DNA of 64,000 nt, taken from the NCBI GenBank assembly GCA_041743125.1, contig JBGTNK010000197.1, forward strand, positions 1 through 64,000, in the 5' to 3' direction. A model generated the notes under the pieces. It saw nothing but the letters and a program-made list of their open reading frames with translations, was not told the DNA's origin and made no database searches. The stretch's first letter is position 1; each line of letters begins with the position of its first letter. The position numbers were made by a program, and so were the translations under genes. Below, piece after piece: positions 60,825 to 64,000 of the stretch. This DNA is from Terrimonas_B sp041743125 (GTDB lineage Bacteria; Bacteroidota; Bacteroidia; Chitinophagales; Chitinophagaceae).

Positions 60825-62858
60825 TTAAAACTTAGAAAACCGGATTGTTTTCTTGTTATTCTCATTATCTGTAACCTGTAACAGGTAAACTCCGGAAGGC
60901 AGCGATGCTATAGAAATTATTTCCTGTCCGTTGTTTGCTCTCTTACGCATCACCAGGTTGCCCTGTGTATTAAAGATTGACATTTGATTGCCCGCCTTAA
61001 TATTAGTAACTGTTATCAGGCTATGTGATGGATTCGGGAATAGTTGAATACCCCTGTTTGCCGCTCCGATTTCTACACTCCTGATGCCACTAAACGTAAC
61101 ACGACCATCTATATCGATTTGTTTCAGGCGATAATAGTTCTTTCCTGCCTGGGGAGAAGCATCATTAAAGTAATAAGTATTTTCCTGGTTGGTAGTACCA
61201 TTGCCATTAACAAAACCAATCCCGGTAAAGTTGCTGCCATCATTACTTCTCTGCACCTCAAAGCCCATGTTATTTTGTTCTGAAGCAGTTACCCATTTCA
61301 GTTGTACTTTATCGTCTGACCTGGTGGCTGTAAAGCTTGTAAGGTTAACTGGCAAAATAACCAGGGCTTCATTGCAGATATTATTAAATCTTTCTACTAC
61401 ATCATAATCAGGAAGTACTGCATTAAAAATTCCGATTTTGACTATTTTACCAGTTGTTTCTTCAGTACCATCATCATCCTTAAAAAACGTAATAAAATTG
61501 CCATTGTCATTATTTGGAATAAACTGATTCAGAGAATCAACGAAAGTTCCAATTAATACACCATCCTTATAATAAGAAATTGTGTCATTGGCCGCTCTTA
61601 CAAATACCAGGTGGTACCAGACATCAGTAGTAAGAGGTGACGCACCTACCACATGACTTGTTCCATTAAAGAAATCAATATTACCTGCTGCGTTTACATA
61701 TACTCCATAAGTGGCCTCGGGCAAAACGCCAAGACTATAGAAACTAAGTATTCTTTTAGAGGTAGTTCCCAGATCGGTAAAATTGATAGCCAATTCAAGG
61801 GTATAAGTATCATAAATATATCTTGGCGAGTTGTCAAAATCCAAACCTACGTCTAATGAATAAACTGCTATTGAATCGGCAGCTGTACAACTAGCCCCAA
61901 GACCTATAATTTCAGCAGTATCAGTAGTTATGGTGCCTCCCCCGATTTGAGTTAAAGAATAGGTACTGTCACTTCCTCCTACTGCAGGCGTAGAAATAAA
62001 TGGTGAGGAAGCTGAACCCGGAAATTTCCATTGATGACCTTCATTAGGTTCAGCAGCCAGCACAATTGTGGTATTGCAAATATTCTTAAACGTCTTTTTT
62101 TGTATTTCTGATTCTGTGAGAACTCTATTGTAAATACTGAGTTTGGCAATTGAACCGGCAACATCTTCAGTCCCATTGTCCCTAATAAAGCTAATCGCAT
62201 AGCCATTTGAAGCCATAGGCAAAAAATTTCGAAGGCTGTCGTCATAAATACCCTGCCATACTCCGTTGATATAATAAGTGATAATATGATTGGCATCTCG
62301 TACAAAAGTTAAGTGATACCATGTTGAAGAATCTAAAGTGGTTCCGAGTCCAATTTCAACACTGTCAACTCTAAAGATTAACTGTCCATTACTAACTGGA
62401 TCATCCGGTGTAATATAAATTCCATTATCGCTAGTAGAATCACCAGTGGTCAAATCAGTAAAGCCTAAAACTCTATGATAGTTGCCCGTGGGAGATGACT
62501 TAAAAGTCATTTCTATTGTATAAACAGAATCTACAAATTTTGGGGTGTTTTCAAACTGCAGCCCAAAAACAAAATAATCCGGAGGGGCGCCATATTCACC
62601 AACATTTATAAAAGATCCAACACAACTGGTTCCCAAACCAACAGAATCACTTACTGCTCTGATGGAAGTATCTCCAGTTAATAAATCTGCACCTAATAAG
62701 GTCAATTGGTGGGTAGTAGTTGATCCCGGAAAAGCAGGAACAGAATTGAAAGTATAAGGAGGGAGCGTTCCAAAAGTCCAACTATATCCTTGATTTTGTG
62801 AGAATGCTATGCCAGTTTGGAGCACAACAACGACTAAAGCGAGTAAATATTTTTTCAT
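60825..62858 (-). CDS. Secreted protein with two LamG-like domains and a T9SS type A sorting domain
   Basis: A 677-residue protein from ATG 62858 (the longer frame to 62909 runs through the promoter). Signal peptide KKYLLALVVVVLQTGIAFSQ. Two concanavalin/LamG-like domains (about residues 25-255 and 270-480) share the layout DNGIYITPDDP / YGVYVNAAGN, STWYHLTFVRDANHIITYYI / DVWYHLVFVRAANDTISYYK. Then an FN3-like NLTSFTATRSDDKVQLKWVT module and the sorting domain (QLFPNPSHSLITVTNIKAG, LPSGVYLLQVTDNE). Probably displayed on the surface and carbohydrate-binding. It sits within the phenylacetate gene group. Confidence 0.88.
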   Translation of the reverse strand: MKKYLLALVVVVLQTGIAFSQNQGYSWTFGTLPPYTFNSVPAFPGSTTTHQLTLLGADLLTGDTSIRAVSDSVGLGTSCVGSFINVGEYGAPPDYFVFGLQFENTPKFVDSVYTIEMTFKSSPTGNYHRVLGFTDLTTGDSTSDNGIYITPDDPVSNGQLIFRVDSVEIGLGTTLDSSTWYHLTFVRDANHIITYYINGVWQGIYDDSLRNFLPMASNGYAISFIRDNGTEDVAGSIAKLSIYNRVLTESEIQKKTFKNICNTTIVLAAEPNEGHQWKFPGSASSPFISTPAVGGSDSTYSLTQIGGGTITTDTAEIIGLGASCTAADSIAVYSLDVGLDFDNSPRYIYDTYTLELAINFTDLGTTSKRILSFYSLGVLPEATYGVYVNAAGNIDFFNGTSHVVGASPLTTDVWYHLVFVRAANDTISYYKDGVLIGTFVDSLNQFIPNNDNGNFITFFKDDDGTEETTGKIVKIGIFNAVLPDYDVVERFNNICNEALVILPVNLTSFTATRSDDKVQLKWVTASEQNNMGFEVQRSNDGSNFTGIGFVNGNGTTNQENTYYFNDASPQAGKNYYRLKQIDIDGRVTFSGIRSVEIGAANRGIQLFPNPSHSLITVTNIKAGNQMSIFNTQGNLVMRKRANNGQEIISIASLPSGVYLLQVTDNENNKKTIRFSKF

Positions 62859-62878
62859 AATGACGAAATTTATTGGAG

Positions 62879-62909
62879 TAAATATACGGGGAATATTATA
62901 ACAATGCAA
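62879..62909 (-). promoter_or_regulatory. Promoter of the LamG/T9SS gene
   Basis: On the minus strand TTG at 62909-62907, a 20-base spacer, then TATATTTA at 62886-62879, one mismatch from TAnnTTTG. The ATG at 62858 is 20 bases downstream. Confidence 0.6.
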
Positions 62910-63241
62910 CCCTATGCAAGTGAAATGAAAAAAATAGTCAAAAAGCTATTTGTCAGATATATACAAAATAATCGCACCAGGCACTTTCGACGACTAAATG
63001 GTACTATTACGTTTTCATGGGTCTATTGAAACCAGTTTTTTCGCGACTCTACGCAGGCAGGATTGAATAAATTCTATGAAGATGTAAGTAGATTTTCACC
63101 GTAATTCAGCAAATATCGTTCCTGTATTTTGATTCTAAACGAGCTGTACACAATATTTTATTACCCCAAAAAGAAATTTTTTTAGCGCCTTCCGGGGTAA
63201 ATGAATAGCCCGTAAAGAAGAGTCGGAAGCCGAACAGGTCA
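62910..63241. other. Non-coding stretch between paaD and the LamG/T9SS gene
   Basis: About 330 bases without a convincing gene. A short inverted repeat, TTACCCC at 63161-63167 and GGGGTAA at 63194-63200, may end the paaD transcript, but no T-run follows. Nothing else recognised. Confidence 0.5.
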
Positions 63242-63748
63242 TTAATGACATTTGAAATAGTCAAAAGGCTCTTTGCATTCTAAACATTGGTATAATGCCT
63301 TGCAAGCGGTAGACCCAAATTCGCTTAAGCGTTTTGTGTGGTAAGATTTACACTGAGGACACTGAACCGCTTCGGCGGCGGCAAACAGATCATTATTGCA
63401 TGCCTGCTGCCTGGGGTTAGGAGGGGCAATGCCATAGTTGTTTAATTTTTGCCTGCCCTCCTGGCTCATCCAATCAGTTGACCAGGCTGGAGAAAGTATT
63501 GTTGTGATTTTAATATTTTTAAAACCATTTTGTTCCAACGCAACCCGGATACCAACGGCAATCATATCCATGGCCGGGCATCCGGAATAAGTTGGGGTGA
63601 TAATAATTTCAGGTGAACCGTTAGAGTGTATCAATACATTCCTGACAATGCCCAGATCCAGAACTGAAAGAACGGGAATTTCAGGATCCTGAACATCCTT
63701 TAAAATTCCCCAAATCTTATTTATGGAATTATCATTTGTCATTACCAT
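63242..63748 (-). CDS. paaD: 1,2-phenylacetyl-CoA epoxidase subunit PaaD
   Basis: A 168-residue MIP18/SufT-type protein. DPEIPVLSVLDLGIVRNVLI and TPTYSGCPAMDMI are the DUF59 core; the C-terminal zinc-ribbon-like part is QCPQCKSYHTKRLSEFGSTA, then CKALYQCLECKEPFDYFKCH. PaaD helps mature or activate the PaaABCE epoxidase. Its start overlaps the end of paaC by 7 bases, as in the usual paa operon order. Confidence 0.92.
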   Translation of the reverse strand: MVMTNDNSINKIWGILKDVQDPEIPVLSVLDLGIVRNVLIHSNGSPEIIITPTYSGCPAMDMIAVGIRVALEQNGFKNIKITTILSPAWSTDWMSQEGRQKLNNYGIAPPNPRQQACNNDLFAAAEAVQCPQCKSYHTKRLSEFGSTACKALYQCLECKEPFDYFKCH

Positions 63749-64000
63749 TTCGCTCCGGGGTGTGCTCTTGCCACTGATTGCAGCTCACTCAAAATTTCAT
63801 CCAGGTGTATATCGTGATTTCCAACCTTTCCTCCGGAACGCATATAAGAATTGATGGGAATCACTAACACGGCCTCACTTAAAATTTCTTTTACTTTTTC
63901 CATCCAACTTTCTTTTAATAACATAACATCGGGACCTATGCCTTTGTTTATCATTTGAATCTCATCTTCTGACGGGATAAACATTTCACCAGTAAAACCC
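63742..64000 (-). CDS. paaC: 1,2-phenylacetyl-CoA epoxidase subunit PaaC, C-terminal part
   Basis: The frame is open to the window edge (GFTGEMF before the ATG at 63984), so the ATG is internal and only the last 85 residues are seen. FTGEMFIPSEDE, SWMEKVKEILSEAVLVIP, and GKVGNHDIHLDEILSELQSV, then ARAHPGAKW match the PaaC ending. PaaC is the structural non-catalytic partner of PaaA in the multicomponent oxygenase that epoxidises phenylacetyl-CoA. The rest of the paa operon (paaA, paaB) presumably continues past the window. Confidence 0.87.
   Translation of the reverse strand, partial: GFTGEMFIPSEDEIQMINKGIGPDVMLLKESWMEKVKEILSEAVLVIPINSYMRSGGKVGNHDIHLDEILSELQSVARAHPGAKW

Noticed and set aside
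1..64000. Mobile elements, CRISPR arrays, tRNA or rRNA genes
   Set aside because: No transposase, integrase, direct-repeat array, T-loop signature or rRNA stretch was recognised on either strand.

Overview
The window reads as chromosomal DNA of a Bacteroidota bacterium, most likely of the Chitinophagaceae or a close relative. Sequence reasons: type IX secretion (T9SS) C-terminal sorting domains, promoter elements of the Bacteroidota form TTTG-N19-20-TAnnTTTG, almost no Shine-Dalgarno signals, an S46 dipeptidyl-peptidase, a bacterial GH3 protein, PA2169, DUF1328 and DUF5670 stress proteins, and AT-rich codon use. The family placement is inference. I see no rRNA, tRNA, CRISPR array, insertion sequence, phage gene or replication origin.

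Layout. 1-6.6 kb: mixed metabolic and envelope genes (AGE-family epimerase end, Gfo/Idh oxidoreductase, fructosamine kinase, MurG-like glycosyltransferase, aminotransferase, MsrB lipoprotein). 6.6-11.9 kb: adk, a DinB-like protein, paaZ with an enoyl-CoA hydratase, and an AlkA-type glycosylase. 11.9-26.5 kb: a surface-polysaccharide locus with five glycosyltransferase genes (two with fused catalytic domains), two methyltransferase activities, an RgpF-like protein, a Wzm/Wzt-type ABC exporter and an O-antigen ligase/polymerase. 26.5-47.1 kb: housekeeping genes (fabG, GH3, lptB, metF, a parvulin isomerase, a thioredoxin-like protein, rlmD, two rhomboids, cysS, a second AlkA, dipeptide epimerase, S46 peptidase, obg). 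47.1-54.2 kb: a stress-type cluster (SDR, DUF1328, Cys-rich copper-binding bundle, PA2169 protein, topoisomerase IB, FAD oxidoreductase, DUF5670). 54.5-57.3 kb: a soluble histidine kinase, a receiver-only regulator and an NtrC-type sigma-54 activator. 57.4-64 kb: two T9SS cargo proteins and phenylacetate genes (paaC end, paaD, paaG, paaI, PaaY-like).

How genes work together. PaaC/PaaD (epoxidase), PaaG (isomerase) and PaaZ (ring opening and aldehyde oxidation) are successive steps of aerobic phenylacetyl-CoA breakdown, but they sit at opposite ends of the window. The polysaccharide locus looks complete for assembly of a glycan on the inner leaflet, ABC export and ligation; lptB nearby serves LPS transport.

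The most interesting signal is at 47.5 kb. A near-perfect TPP riboswitch has a promoter just upstream and a strong terminator just downstream, on the minus strand, but no gene follows it. The next minus-strand gene, obg, has its own promoter. Other notable points are a one-base frameshift in a neighbouring DUF6970-like lipoprotein gene, a decayed T9SS sorting-domain fragment behind the PaaY-like gene, WYK-type tail motifs shared by three proteins of the glycan locus, and three genes whose promoters imply leaderless mRNAs.
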